In this document: piece by piece, positions 1 through 9,042 of the stretch
Position numbering within the stretch: position 1 is the stretch's first letter
Layout of the letters: each line of letters opens with the position of its first letter
From: Rhizobiaceae bacterium
GTDB taxonomy: Bacteria; Pseudomonadota; Alphaproteobacteria; Rhizobiales; Rhizobiaceae
Reading direction: 5' to 3'
DNA: 64,000 nt
NCBI GenBank assembly: GCA_023953905.1
Contig: JAMLJA010000010.1
Span: 82,707-146,706, forward strand
Position numbers and translations under genes: made by a program
Notes under the pieces: model-generated
Seen by the model: only the letters and a program-made list of their open reading frames with translations
Databases searched by the model: none
Told to the model about the DNA's origin: nothing

Positions 1-134
1 GCGTGGTGGCCGCCCGCGATCCTGATCTTCCTCCGTTCATGGGACGGTGATCCGAAAGGTCGTAGCGGCGTCTGTAGACAAGCCGAAAAAGCTTTAGACA
101 AGTGCCGCTGAAAGAGAATGCGGCTTCCGTCCGG

Positions 135-1112
135 TCACCTTGGCTGTGGTTGAAACCGGCACGACACGCAGTGATCCGGCCCGATCATATGCATCGGCGC
201 GGTTCCCGTTGTCGCGTGATCTTCCGCGTGCGCGCATGGTCCGGGGTTCGAATCGACGAAGCGCACATCCGGCAGCGGATTGCGTAGCCGGAGCCGCTGG
301 ATCGCCGGATCGGGCACTGGAATGGAATCGAGTAGCAGCCGGGTATAGGCGTGTCCGGGACTGTCGTACACGGCGGCCGATGGCCCCAGCTCGACGATCT
401 GGCCGCTATACATCACCGCGACGCGGTGCGCCATTTCACGCACAATCGCCAGGTCGTGCGCGACGAAAAGATAGGACAGGCCCAGCCGTTCCTGAAGGCC
501 TTGCAGCAAGGTGACGATCTGCGCCTGCGTGCGCACGTCGAGCGCCGAAACTGCCTCGTCGCAGACCACGAAATCGGGATTCACTGCCAGGGCCCGTGCG
601 ATTACGATACGCTGGCGCTGCCCGCCCGAAAATTCGTGCGGGTAGCGGTCGACGACCTTCGGATCCATATTCACAAGTTCGAGCAGCTCGACGATCCGCT
701 CGCGAATCCGCGCGCGCGAAACCGTGCGATGCACCTCCAGCGGCTCGGAGAGGATTCTTCCGATCGTCAGCCGCGGATGCAGACTGGAATAAGGGTTCTG
801 CTGCACAAACTGCATGTGCCGCCGCATTTCGCGCAAGGGCTTGCGTCCCATGCCGACCAATTCTCTCCCCAAGAGCCGGACCGATCCGGAGGTGACCTTC
901 TGCAGTTGCAGCACAGCCCGCCCGGTCGTCGTCTTGCCGGAACCGGATTGCCCCACCAGCCCCAGCGTCTCGCCCCGGCCGATCACGAAGCTCGCCCGGT
1001 CTACGGCCGTTACCGTCGCGCCGCCGTGGAGGCCGGGGAACGTCACCGTCAGGTCGCTCACCTCCAGAACCGGTCCTTCCGGTTGCGCCGCTGGCATTAC
1101 CGTCTCGCTCAT
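135..1112 (-). CDS. Dipeptide/oligopeptide ABC importer ATPase (DppF/OppF type)
   Basis: Cytoplasmic ATPase that should power a peptide-type ABC importer together with the ATPase encoded just upstream. In 325 residues it shows Walker A (GQSGSGKTT starting near residue 54), a QQNPYSSL Q-loop, the signature EFSGGQRQR (SGGQ at 162-165), Walker B ending VCDEA, and the switch motif FVAHD. The C-terminal tail has scattered cysteines where this family carries its oligo_HPY segment. Its ATG overlaps the stop of the preceding gene by four bases, so it is the last gene of a binding protein-permease-permease-ATPase-ATPase operon. The substrate is unknown; the nearby M81 peptidases suggest something peptide-like (inference). 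Confidence 0.9.
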   Translation of the reverse strand: MSETVMPAAQPEGPVLEVSDLTVTFPGLHGGATVTAVDRASFVIGRGETLGLVGQSGSGKTTTGRAVLQLQKVTSGSVRLLGRELVGMGRKPLREMRRHMQFVQQNPYSSLHPRLTIGRILSEPLEVHRTVSRARIRERIVELLELVNMDPKVVDRYPHEFSGGQRQRIVIARALAVNPDFVVCDEAVSALDVRTQAQIVTLLQGLQERLGLSYLFVAHDLAIVREMAHRVAVMYSGQIVELGPSAAVYDSPGHAYTRLLLDSIPVPDPAIQRLRLRNPLPDVRFVDSNPGPCAHAEDHATTGTAPMHMIGPDHCVSCRFQPQPR

Positions 1113-1927
1113 GAGATCGCTCCCGCGACGCGAATCCGCGGAACCGCCGCCAGCAGCGACTTGGTGTATTCGTGTTGCGGCTTCGACAGCAGCGTATCGA
1201 CGTCTCCCGTCTCGACGATCTCGCCGCGATACATGACATTGACCTTCTCGACCATTCCCGCCACAACCCCGAAATCATGGGTGATGAGAAGCAGCGACAT
1301 GCCGCGCTCCTCCCGCAACCGCATCAACAGCCGCAGGATCTGCGCCTGGACGGTGACGTCGAGGGCTGTGGTGGGTTCATCGGCGATGAGCAGGTCCGGA
1401 TCGCAGGCGATGGCGATGGCGATGAGAATCCGCTGGCGCTGGCCGCCGGAAAACTGATGCGGATGGTCGTCGGCGCGCCGCGCCGGATCGGGAACGCCGA
1501 CGGCGTCAAGTAGTTCGATCGACCGCGCCCGTACCGCCCGGCCATACAAGTCGGTATGGCGTCTCAGCACGTCGTCGATCTGCGCACCGACGGTCATCAC
1601 CGGGTTGAGCGAGGTCATCGGGTCCTGGAACACCATGGCGATCTGCCGGCCGCGCATCTTGCCCATCTCGCGATCACTCAGCGTCAGCAGATCGCGGCCC
1701 TTGAAGAGGATTTTCCCGTCCAGCCTGACATCGGTGCCCTCTGCCGCAAGCCGCATGATCGCGCGCGCGGTGACGCTCTTGCCGCAGCCGGATTCGCCGA
1801 CGAAACCCACCGCCTCGCCTGGCGCGACGTCGAAGGAGACGCCGCGCACCGCTTCAACGATCTCGTGGTGGGTGGCAATCCGCGCGGTCAGGTCCCTAAC
1901 CGAAAGAAGTGGCGTCCCCGCGCTCAT
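1109..1927 (-). CDS. Dipeptide/oligopeptide ABC importer ATPase (DppD/OppD type)
   Basis: First of the two ATPases of the importer, 272 residues. It shows Walker A GESGCGKS, the Q-loop segment [10 protein letters not shown], signature QFSGGQRQR, Walker [13 protein letters not shown] and the switch sequence LLITHD, as expected for DppD. The reading frame is open for another 900 bases upstream, but that part lies antisense-like inside the permease gene. The ATG at 1927 forms an ATGA overlap with the permease stop and gives a normal DppD N-terminus ([13 protein letters not shown]). It couples translationally to the permease upstream and the second ATPase downstream. Confidence 0.9.
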   Translation of the reverse strand: MSAGTPLLSVRDLTARIATHHEIVEAVRGVSFDVAPGEAVGFVGESGCGKSVTARAIMRLAAEGTDVRLDGKILFKGRDLLTLSDREMGKMRGRQIAMVFQDPMTSLNPVMTVGAQIDDVLRRHTDLYGRAVRARSIELLDAVGVPDPARRADDHPHQFSGGQRQRILIAIAIACDPDLLIADEPTTALDVTVQAQILRLLMRLREERGMSLLLITHDFGVVAGMVEKVNVMYRGEIVETGDVDTLLSKPQHEYTKSLLAAVPRIRVAGAIS

Positions 1928-2796
1928 CGACGCGTACTCACATTCAGGAACTCCCTGAGCCCGTTCGCCAGGATGATGAAGGTCATGGTCGCGAAGACGA
2001 TGGCGCCCGCCGGCGCGATCACGGTTATCGGCGCCAGTTCCATGAACTGGCGCGATTCCGCCAGCATGCCGCCCCAATTGGGATCGGGCGGCGGCGGACC
2101 GAGACCCAGGAACGACAGCGCGGTCACAGTGAAGATGGTCTGCGCCAGGGTCAGGCTGGTTTCCACAACCACAGGCGAGGCGACGATCGGTAGGATGTGG
2201 CGCGACACAATGCGCACATCGCCCACGCCGATGCTGCGTGCAGCCTCGACATGGTCCCATTGCTTGACGCTCAGCACCGGCCCGCGCACCACCCGCGCCA
2301 TTGCCGGCGTATAGACGATGGCGATGGTGATGATCAGGTTTGGAATGGTCGGCCCCAGCGCCGCGACCACGGCGATGGCGAGCAGGAACACGGGGAACGC
2401 GAACACCACGTCGAGGATGCGCATGATCGTCTCGTCGACAATCCCGCCGAGATAGCCCGACAAAAGGCCAAGGATCAGCCCTGCGACCAGCGCCAGCGAA
2501 ACGGCGATGCCGGTGATGAGCAGGGTCGTTCGCCCGCCCGAGATCAGCCGGCTCAGTATGTCGCGACCTATGACATCGGTGCCCAACAGATGCTCCGCAT
2601 TCGGAGGACTGAGCGGCATACCAATGCTTGCCGATGGATCGTAGGGGACGATCCACGGAGCAAGCACGGTCGTTACGATCATGATGGCCAGCATCAGCAG
2701 GCCAACACAAAGCAACACGCTGCCGCCGCGCAGCTGGGCTCGCCAGCTTCTGCGCGTCGAGCCGACAGGCGCGATGTCGTCGTTCACGAGACTCAC
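1924..2796 (-). CDS. Dipeptide-type ABC importer permease (DppC type)
   Basis: Inner-membrane permease of 290 residues. It starts with a short cytoplasmic N-terminus followed by a hydrophobic segment (about residues 27-47) and the periplasmic LAPWIVPYDP segment typical of DppC/OppC. The family pattern HLLGTDVIGRDILSR lies near residue 90 and the EAA-loop region around DHVEAARSIGVGD. Later come SFLGLGPPPPDPNWG and a final membrane span. Its start overlaps the end of the DppB-type gene by four bases. It forms the membrane channel with that partner. Confidence 0.9.
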   Translation of the reverse strand: MSLVNDDIAPVGSTRRSWRAQLRGGSVLLCVGLLMLAIMIVTTVLAPWIVPYDPSASIGMPLSPPNAEHLLGTDVIGRDILSRLISGGRTTLLITGIAVSLALVAGLILGLLSGYLGGIVDETIMRILDVVFAFPVFLLAIAVVAALGPTIPNLIITIAIVYTPAMARVVRGPVLSVKQWDHVEAARSIGVGDVRIVSRHILPIVASPVVVETSLTLAQTIFTVTALSFLGLGPPPPDPNWGGMLAESRQFMELAPITVIAPAGAIVFATMTFIILANGLREFLNVSTRR

Positions 2797-3734
2797 AGCC
2801 GCACCCGCGCATCGGCCCGGATATAGGCGATGTCCACCAGCATGTTGATCAGCACGACGACGCCCGCAGCGACGAGGACGATAGCCTGAATGACCGGATA
2901 GTCGCGCCGGGTGATAGAGTCGAACAGATATTGTCCCATGCCTGGGATGGCGAAGATGGTTTCGACAAGGATACTACCTCCAAGGAGCGTCGCCACCTGC
3001 AACCCCGCGACCGTGATGATCGGCGTCGCCGCATTGCGCAGCAAGTACTGGAACAGCACGGTAGACCGTTTCAGGCCCTTCGCCCGCGCCACCATCACGA
3101 AATCCTGGTTCGAGACCTCGAGCACGGCCGCCCGCGTGTTCTCCGAGATGGTCACCGACACCGCCAGTCCCAGCGCCAGTCCCGGCAGGAGCAGATTGCC
3201 GAAGCTCTTGAGCGGATCGACAGCGAAAGGCGTGTAACCGAACACGACGAGCTGCGGGAAATAGAGCCCTGCGAGCAGCACGATGAGCGTTGCGATCACG
3301 AAATTCGGCACCGCGAGGCTAACGCCGTTGATCGCCCGCACCAGCCAGTCGACGCGCCCCCGCAGGCGCGCCGATGCGAGCCCGGTGACGCCGCCGATCA
3401 GTAGCGCCATGACGATAGCCACGAGGCTGAGCTGCAGGGTGACGAAGAAGCGCGGCGCCAATTCCTGCAAAACCGGCGCGTGTGTCACGAACGAAGCGCC
3501 GAAATCACCCTGCAGGGCATTGCCGAGCCACACCAAATACTGCTCGAGCACCGGCCGGTCGAGCCCGAGCTCTGCCCTCATCCCGTCGAGCGCCTCGGCC
3601 GACACAGAGGTCGTCCCGGCAGCCGCCAGGACGAAATCGCCCGGAAGCGCGCGCATGAGGATGAACGCGATGAACGACACGCCAAGCAGGATGGCGAACG
3701 TCCATGCGAGCCGAACGATTATCAGACGCTTCAT
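2793..3734 (-). CDS. Dipeptide-type ABC importer permease (DppB type)
   Basis: Inner-membrane permease of 313 residues with an N-terminal membrane anchor (IIVRLAWTFAILLGVSFIAF). The family features GLDRPVLEQYLVWL, an EAA loop (FVMVARAKGLKRS) and the C-terminal GSILVETIFAIPGMGQYL stretch are all present, in the order expected for DppB/OppB. It lies 42 bases after the binding-protein gene and overlaps the next permease by four bases. Length and motif order fit an intact protein. Confidence 0.9.
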   Translation of the reverse strand: MKRLIIVRLAWTFAILLGVSFIAFILMRALPGDFVLAAAGTTSVSAEALDGMRAELGLDRPVLEQYLVWLGNALQGDFGASFVTHAPVLQELAPRFFVTLQLSLVAIVMALLIGGVTGLASARLRGRVDWLVRAINGVSLAVPNFVIATLIVLLAGLYFPQLVVFGYTPFAVDPLKSFGNLLLPGLALGLAVSVTISENTRAAVLEVSNQDFVMVARAKGLKRSTVLFQYLLRNAATPIITVAGLQVATLLGGSILVETIFAIPGMGQYLFDSITRRDYPVIQAIVLVAAGVVVLINMLVDIAYIRADARVRL

Positions 3735-3776
3735 CTGGGAGCGACGGACCGTGCGATGTCGAGCAGCATTCCCACC

Positions 3777-5357
3777 TCAGTCGTTGCGCCAGGTCGTGCG
3801 CACGTAGGAGCGGATATTGGCGGCCAGCGGCTCGTAGCCATCGACATAGTTCCACCACAGCTCCCAGCGCAGCGGATACTGGTAGACCTGAAGCACATAG
3901 ACATTATCAGCGATGAGACGCTGTATCTTGTCGTGAAGCTCCGCACGTGCCGCAGGATCGATCTCGGCGCGCGCCATATCGATCATCTTGTCGAGCTCGT
4001 CGTCCTTTATCCCCAGCGCCGCGCCGAATTGCGAACTCGGAGCGATACGCTGGAGGATGGCGTCGGCGTCGGCCGACCAGGACAGCGCGACCGACAACAG
4101 CGTCCCAAACGTGCCCTCGTTCCAGTGCGCAAGCAGCGGCGCGGTTTCCATCGGATTGATCTGCACCCGAATGCCGGCTGCCGCCCATTGCTGCTGCAAG
4201 AGCTGTGCGCAGGCTACATCCAACGCATTGGCGGCGACGACGATATACTCGCCGAGATCGATGCCGTCGGGATATCCAGCCTCCGCCAGAAGTGCGCGCG
4301 CGCCTTCCACATCGACGCCGTAGTAGGGCAGTTCGGATTTGCCGTCGTAACCGCCGACATGGCTTTCGGGCAGCATCGCGCCGACCTTGCCCGATCCGCC
4401 GAGCACGACCTGAACGCACAGCTCACGATTGGTAGCAAGGCTCAGCGCACGCCGCACGCGTACGTCAGTGAGCGGACCTTCCTTGAGGTTTATCCACACC
4501 GGGAAGGTGCGCGAGGTCTGCCCGGGCGCCGAGACCAGATCGGGCGAGGTTTTCGCCACCTGGGCGGCTACGCGCGGATCCTTGAGCCACGTCATGTCGA
4601 CCGCCTTCGAGCGCAGCGCAGAGGTCAGCGTTGCCTGGTCGCGGTAGAACTTGAAGACAACCGTATCGAGATAGGGCTGGCCCTCCTCGTAATAACCCTT
4701 GTTGGCGCTGAGCGTGAACTGCTGGCCCGGCTGGTAGGACTCGAAAACGAACGGGCCGGTGCCCACCGGCTTTTCAGTGAGCCCCTCGACACCTTTCGGA
4801 ACGATCACACCGTCCGGATTGGTGGCAAGGAACCGCAGGAACGCCGCGTCAGGGCTGCTCAGTTTGAACTCGACCGTGTAGGGATCGACGACCGTCACCT
4901 CCGCTACGTTTGCATAGTATGAGCGCAGGCGGCTGTTGCTGGCCGGATCCATGATCCGGTCGAAGGTGTGCTTGACGTCATCTGCGGAAAAGTCCTGCCC
5001 GTTGTGGAATTTCACCCCCTCGCGCAAGCGGAACACATAGGTTGTCGCGTCCGGCTGCTCGTAGCTGACGGCGAGGTCCGGCTCGATCTCCATGTCCGGC
5101 GTCCAGCGCAGCAGCCCGCTATAGATCAGCGCGGTAAAATCCATCGAAGAATACGCCGTCAGCGTCACCGGATCGAGTCCGATCGGGTCGGCGTCGGCGC
5201 CAATCGTCAGCGTGCCGCCGCGCTTGGGCGACCCGTCCTGACCGAACGCCAGCGAACCGGCGGACATGAACATGGCTCCGCTGACCAGCCCGAGCCGCAG
5301 CATGTTGCGCCGCGAAATTGCCAGCATGGTCGTTTCAGAGTCCGACGCTTTTCCCAT
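3777..5357 (-). CDS. Periplasmic substrate-binding protein, SBP_bac_5 family
   Basis: Binding protein of 526 residues that should deliver the ligand to the DppB/C-type channel. The N-terminus carries a twin-arginine-like sequence (SRRNMLRLGL, residues 15-24) before a hydrophobic stretch ending AFG, so export by Tat rather than Sec is possible. The SBP_bac_5 pattern RGGTLTIGADADPIGLDPV follows, with the LREGVKFHNGQDFSADDVK segment typical of peptide- and nickel-binding members. A good ribosome site (AAGGAGAG) stands 7-8 bases before the ATG at 5357. First gene of the importer operon; a candidate IclR operator lies about 120 bases upstream. Confidence 0.9.
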   Translation of the reverse strand: MGKASDSETTMLAISRRNMLRLGLVSGAMFMSAGSLAFGQDGSPKRGGTLTIGADADPIGLDPVTLTAYSSMDFTALIYSGLLRWTPDMEIEPDLAVSYEQPDATTYVFRLREGVKFHNGQDFSADDVKHTFDRIMDPASNSRLRSYYANVAEVTVVDPYTVEFKLSSPDAAFLRFLATNPDGVIVPKGVEGLTEKPVGTGPFVFESYQPGQQFTLSANKGYYEEGQPYLDTVVFKFYRDQATLTSALRSKAVDMTWLKDPRVAAQVAKTSPDLVSAPGQTSRTFPVWINLKEGPLTDVRVRRALSLATNRELCVQVVLGGSGKVGAMLPESHVGGYDGKSELPYYGVDVEGARALLAEAGYPDGIDLGEYIVVAANALDVACAQLLQQQWAAAGIRVQINPMETAPLLAHWNEGTFGTLLSVALSWSADADAILQRIAPSSQFGAALGIKDDELDKMIDMARAEIDPAARAELHDKIQRLIADNVYVLQVYQYPLRWELWWNYVDGYEPLAANIRSYVRTTWRND

Positions 5358-5471
5358 AGCGCTCTCCTTTCAAGCAGTAAACGTTCCTCGTCCCTCCCCT
5401 CGAGGGCAGGCCGACCGCATCCGCGATCCATCGAGTTGAGCCCAGCGGGTTGGCAGAGTAAACCGCGCGCC

Positions 5472-5488
5472 GTTTCGCGGTACGGAAC
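5472..5488. promoter_or_regulatory. Candidate IclR operator upstream of the importer operon
   Basis: GTTTCGCGGTACGGAAC. Read on the minus strand (GTTCCGTACCGCGAAAC) it matches 13 of 17 positions of the element at 8960 and 12 of 17 of the element at 6371. The arms are an imperfect inverted repeat. It lies between the end of the IclR gene and the binding-protein start. Binding is inferred. Confidence 0.45.
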
Positions 5489-5537
5489 AAGAGGCGCCGG
5501 ATATTCTCTCCGGCATGCCTGCTTTCGCGAACCGCCA

Positions 5538-6326
5538 TCAGCAGGCGGGGCTCGGTTCAGGAGCTGGCGAAAGACTTCTCGAAATCCGCGTGGCCGCTTC
5601 CTTCAGCATGGCAGCCGCCCGTGACACCAGGTCGGGCTGCATGCGCCGCTCCGGAGCCGACAGGCTCATGGCCGCGACCGGATATCCCTGTCGGTCGAGG
5701 ATGGGCACCCCGACGCACATCAGCCCGTCCTCGTTTTCGCCCATCTCGACCGCATAGCCACGTCGACGCACCTCGTCGACGTGCCGCGCAAGCTGCCGCA
5801 TGTCAGTCAACGTATTGATGGTGCGCTGTTCGAACCCGCTTTGCGAGATCGAGGAGAGGTCGAAATCCGGCAGGTGGGCGACGATAGCCTTGCCGAGCGA
5901 CGTCGAATAGACGGGATCGCGGTGTCCGACACGCGCCTGACTGTTGAGACGCCCGCGCTCCACGATGTCGAGATAGATCACCGAATTATCCGAGAGCATC
6001 CCGAGATTTACGGTCTTGTCGAAAGCGTCAACTAGCCTTGCCATCTCCGGCCGGGCGGCATCGCGCAGATTCTGCAGATCGCGATCGACCTGCGCCAACG
6101 CCCTGAAGCGCTTTCCGGACCGGTAGCGGTCGCGCGGCAGGTCGTAAAAGAGGAAACCTTCGTTCGAGAGAGTCTGAAGGTAGCGAAATAATGTCGTCTT
6201 CGGCAGCTTCAGCGCCTTGACGGTTTCCGCCAGCGTCACATCCCTGCCCTGCTGCGCGACATATTCGAGCACGTGCAGCGCCTTGACGACTGGCTGGACG
6301 TTGTAGCCTCCACCTGAAGCGTTCAT
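5538..6326 (-). CDS. IclR-family transcriptional regulator
   Basis: DNA-binding regulator of 262 residues. The N-terminal winged helix covers roughly residues 10-75 (VKALHVLEYVAQQGRDVTLA, then LPKTTLFRYLQTL as recognition region). The C-terminal effector domain contains GLMCVGVPILDRQGYPVAAMSLSAP. The frame is open further upstream to 6449, but the ATG at 6326 is chosen because a GAGAGG ribosome site precedes it and the family normally starts about ten residues before the helix-turn-helix. It is divergent from a second IclR gene and lies just upstream of the importer operon, which it probably controls. A strong palindrome lies 45 bases upstream of its start. Confidence 0.9.
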   Translation of the reverse strand: MNASGGGYNVQPVVKALHVLEYVAQQGRDVTLAETVKALKLPKTTLFRYLQTLSNEGFLFYDLPRDRYRSGKRFRALAQVDRDLQNLRDAARPEMARLVDAFDKTVNLGMLSDNSVIYLDIVERGRLNSQARVGHRDPVYSTSLGKAIVAHLPDFDLSSISQSGFEQRTINTLTDMRQLARHVDEVRRRGYAVEMGENEDGLMCVGVPILDRQGYPVAAMSLSAPERRMQPDLVSRAAAMLKEAATRISRSLSPAPEPSPAC

Positions 6327-6370
6327 CGGCTTGCCTCTCGTCGGTAGGGCAGCGAAGCCCCCTCCAATTT

Positions 6371-6387
6371 GTTCCATGTCGTGGAAC
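6371..6387. promoter_or_regulatory. Candidate IclR operator (palindrome) between the divergent IclR genes
   Basis: GTTCCATGTCGTGGAAC: perfect 6-bp arms (GTTCCA/TGGAAC) with a 5-bp centre, the usual size and form of IclR-family operators. Three similar elements occur at 5472, 6546 and 8960. A further TGGAAnnATGGAAA direct repeat follows at about 6395. The site lies 45 bases upstream of the minus-strand IclR start, a good position for autoregulation. Confidence 0.6.
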
Positions 6388-6545
6388 AGCGTCGCTGGAA
6401 TTATGGAAATAAACGGCCAAGGATGACGATTTGTCAATCGTGACGACAACGTAATCGATCATTTTTATTCGAAATGCTTGCCAGTATGCTCGAATTCATG
6501 CCCTATTGCATCTCGAATCCAAACCAAAAGCAGTCTACATAGAGC

Positions 6546-6562
6546 ATTCCACATTATGGGAC
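6546..6562. promoter_or_regulatory. Candidate IclR operator upstream of the second IclR gene
   Basis: ATTCCACATTATGGGAC matches the element at 6371 at 11 of 17 positions and keeps the TTCCA and TGG half-sites. It ends 24 bases before the ATG of the plus-strand IclR gene, where a bound protein would block transcription. Confidence 0.45.
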
Positions 6563-6586
6563 GATTAACAACAGGCCAGGGCAATA

Positions 6587-7393
6587 ATGCGGGATGAGAT
6601 GATACCTGTCGGCGCTGCAGGCTTGCCTGCACGTATCCAGTCTATCTCGCGTGCGAAGGCGCTTCTGGATGCGATGGCGGAGGGTGGCTGGGTGTCGTTG
6701 CGCCACCTCGCGAGTCGCGCCGACCTTGCCAAGACCACTGCCTTCAACCTCGTCACGGCGCTGGTCGATGTCGGTCTGGCCGAGCGTGACCCCAAGGGCG
6801 GTGCCTACAGGCTCAGCCTGCAGCACATCATATACGGCAAAGCGGTTGAGCGCCGTCTCGACATCGCGGGGATCGCCCGACCGCATCTCATCAGGCTATG
6901 CGCGCAGACCCGGGAGACCGTAAACCTCGCTCTACCCGGCCCCACGCATGCGCTAATCGTCGAGAGCCTCGAAGGCAACCAGACCCTGCGCGTTTCGTCC
7001 TATTCGGGCACCCTCGCGCCCTATCATTCGACCGCCTGCGGCAGGGCGTTGCTGGCCTATCAGCCGGAAGACTTCCGCAGGATCATTTATAGCCTCGGCC
7101 CGCTCCAACCCACCACCGAACGCACCATCACCGACTCCGCGGCGCTGGAAACGTCGCTCGCCGATTGTCGCCGCATCGGCTGGACCAGCGAATATGAGGA
7201 GAACGAGATCGGCGGCGCGTGCGTCGCGGCGCCGATCTTCGGTCACGGCGGTACGGTCGTCGCCTCGGTCAGCATCGCTGGTCCGGCCGCCCGCTTCGAC
7301 ACAAGTGAGATGGACAGGCTCGGACGCCTACTGGTCGCCAGCCTCGCCGAAATTTCCGCCGACCTCGCCAAGGCACATCCGCAACAGCTCTGA
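6587..7393 (+). CDS. IclR-family transcriptional regulator (second copy)
   Basis: Regulator of 268 residues with an N-terminal winged helix (ISRAKALLDAMAEGGWVSLR, then LAKTTAFNLVTALVDVGLAE) and a C-terminal IclR effector domain (NLALPGPTHALIVESLEG, then GGACVAAPIFGHGGTVVASV). The start is uncertain: ATG codons at 6587 and 6599 are both possible and neither has a strong ribosome site. It is divergent from the other IclR gene and only 13 bases before the M81 peptidase gene, so it is probably cotranscribed with the peptidase/aminotransferase row. Which of the two regulators senses which compound cannot be told. Confidence 0.88.
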   Translation: MRDEMIPVGAAGLPARIQSISRAKALLDAMAEGGWVSLRHLASRADLAKTTAFNLVTALVDVGLAERDPKGGAYRLSLQHIIYGKAVERRLDIAGIARPHLIRLCAQTRETVNLALPGPTHALIVESLEGNQTLRVSSYSGTLAPYHSTACGRALLAYQPEDFRRIIYSLGPLQPTTERTITDSAALETSLADCRRIGWTSEYEENEIGGACVAAPIFGHGGTVVASVSIAGPAARFDTSEMDRLGRLLVASLAEISADLAKAHPQQL

Positions 7394-7406
7394 ACAGGAC
7401 AGAGAC

Positions 7407-8912
7407 ATGCACCGCATCCTCCTCGCCGGCCTCTTCCACGAGACCCACACTTTCGTCAGCGGCACCACCAGCTTCGATGATTTCACCATCCGTCGCGGCG
7501 ACGCACTCTTCGGGCATCGCGGCATCGGTTCGACCATAGACGGCTTCCTTGAAGTCGCCGACGAAAGGGGCTGGACCGTCATGCCCGTCGTCGACTACGT
7601 GGCCATGCCGTCCGGCACCATCGACCATGCCGTGTTTGCGCAGTTCTGCGACGAACTGGAAAACGGTTTGCGCCACGCGCTCGCCGAAGGCGGGCTGGAC
7701 GGCATCTGGCTCAGCCTGCACGGCGCGATGGTCACCACACAGGACGTCGACCCGGAAGGCACCCTGCTTGCGCGCATTCGCGCCGTGCCCGGCGCCGAAT
7801 CCCTGCCCCTCTTCGGGGTTTTTGACCTGCACGCCACCTTCACGAAGAAGATGGCCGAACACGCCAATGGCCTCCTCGGCTATCGCGAAAATCCGCATAC
7901 CGACGCCCGTGAGCAGGCGGTCAACTCCGCGCGCCTTCTGGCCCGCAGCCTCGACGAGGGCGCGCTGCCGCGCATGGCGGCACGCAACGCGCCCGTCCTG
8001 TGGGCGCCGCCCGGCACGGGAACTGCCGACCGCCCGATGCGCGACCTGAGCGACCTGGCGCGCCGAATCGAAGCCGAACATGCCGACATCTGGGCCGTCA
8101 ATGTCGTCGGCGGCTTCGCTTTCTCCGACGTGCCTGATGCCGGCGTCGCCTTCTCAGTGATCACGACCGGCGACGAGACCGCCGCCGCGCGCGTGCTCGA
8201 CCAGCTCGAAGCGATGGCGGTCGAGCTGCGCGAGCTCGGCCAGCCGCGCGAATGGGACATCGACGAGGCCATCGTCGATATCAAATCGAAGTCGGGAGGC
8301 CCCTATGTGATCGTCGAACCCGCCGACAATATCGGCGGCGGCGCGCCGGGCGACGACACCGCCGTGCTGCGTGCCCTGCTACGCCACGACGTCTCCAATG
8401 CCGCGGTCGTGATCGCCGATGCGGACGCGGTGGCAAGCCTCGCAGACGTGAAGCCGGGCGAGACGCGCCGACTCGTCATCGGCGGCAAAGGCAGCCGCCT
8501 CGGCGCGGGGCCGCTCACCGTCGATGCCGAGTTCGTCAGCCGCAGCGACGGCGCATTCACCCTCGAGGACCGCAACAGCCACATGGTTGCCTCCAAGGGT
8601 ATTCACATAAAGATGGGCCCGTGCGCCGTCATCCGCGTGAAGGGCGTTTCCGTCCTGCTGACAAGCCTCAAGACGCCGCCCTTCGATCTCGGCCAGCTTC
8701 GCTCGCAGGGCATCATCCCTGAGGAGATGACTGCCATCGGCGTCAAGGCGGCGGTCGCCCACAGACGTGCCTATGACCGCATCCAGAAGGCAAGCTACAC
8801 GGTCTCGACGGCAGGCCCCTGCACCAGCGACATCACGCAGTTGCCCTACAGGCATCTGCGCCCCGGCGTGTTCCCGATCTCGCACGGGGGCGGACAAGGC
8901 TCCCGGGCCTGA
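7407..8912 (+). CDS. M81-family metallopeptidase (MlrC-like)
   Basis: Member of the M81/MlrC family, named for the enzyme that finishes microcystin breakdown, though most members act on unknown compounds. The protein of 501 residues has the N-terminal motif LFHETHTF, then LSLHGAMVT, FDLHATFT and YRENPHTDAREQ, which supply the expected His/Asp metal ligands. The C-terminal MlrC domain begins near DNIGGGAPGDDT. The frame is open from 7194, but the ATG at 7407 follows CAGGACAGAG and gives the normal family start MHRILLAGLFHET. Cytoplasmic. Its place between IclR genes and a peptide-type importer suggests hydrolysis of an imported modified peptide or amide (inference). Confidence 0.88.
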   Translation: MHRILLAGLFHETHTFVSGTTSFDDFTIRRGDALFGHRGIGSTIDGFLEVADERGWTVMPVVDYVAMPSGTIDHAVFAQFCDELENGLRHALAEGGLDGIWLSLHGAMVTTQDVDPEGTLLARIRAVPGAESLPLFGVFDLHATFTKKMAEHANGLLGYRENPHTDAREQAVNSARLLARSLDEGALPRMAARNAPVLWAPPGTGTADRPMRDLSDLARRIEAEHADIWAVNVVGGFAFSDVPDAGVAFSVITTGDETAAARVLDQLEAMAVELRELGQPREWDIDEAIVDIKSKSGGPYVIVEPADNIGGGAPGDDTAVLRALLRHDVSNAAVVIADADAVASLADVKPGETRRLVIGGKGSRLGAGPLTVDAEFVSRSDGAFTLEDRNSHMVASKGIHIKMGPCAVIRVKGVSVLLTSLKTPPFDLGQLRSQGIIPEEMTAIGVKAAVAHRRAYDRIQKASYTVSTAGPCTSDITQLPYRHLRPGVFPISHGGGQGSRA

Positions 8913-8913
8913 G

Positions 8914-8934
8914 CAGGTTCATCAGCCGAACCTG
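8914..8934 (+). terminator. Hairpin after the first M81 gene
   Basis: CAGGTTC and GAACCTG (7-bp perfect stem, 7-base loop) directly after the stop codon; GGTTTTCC follows some bases later rather than a clean T-run. It is either a weak terminator or a 3'-end stabiliser between the peptidase and aminotransferase genes. Confidence 0.4.
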
Positions 8935-8959
8935 GCCTGCACCAAGGGTTTTCCGGCAG

Positions 8960-8976
8960 GTTCCACGTCGCGAAAC
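8960..8976. promoter_or_regulatory. Candidate IclR operator upstream of the aminotransferase
   Basis: GTTCCACGTCGCGAAAC matches the palindrome at 6371 at 14 of 17 positions. It lies 67 bases before the aminotransferase start, which suggests a separate IclR-controlled promoter for the aminotransferase and second M81 gene. Confidence 0.5.
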
Positions 8977-9042
8977 GGGCGGCCATTTACAATCGGGAAG
9001 CGATGCCGCCTGCTGGCGGAATAAAAAACAGGAGATGCTCCC

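Noticed and set aside
241..256. GGGTTCGAATCG, like a tRNA T-loop
   Set aside because: It lies inside the ATPase gene at 135-1112, and no acceptor or anticodon stem can be built around it.
1928..2812. N-terminal extension of the DppD-type gene
   Set aside because: The extension runs through the DppC-type gene in another frame and reads as low-complexity Arg/His-rich sequence; the ATGA overlap start at 1927 is better.
3480..4922. Long open frame on the plus strand opposite the binding-protein gene
   Set aside because: It is antisense to a clear SBP_bac_5 gene; such frames are common in GC-rich DNA, and its protein is rich in Arg and His without any motif.
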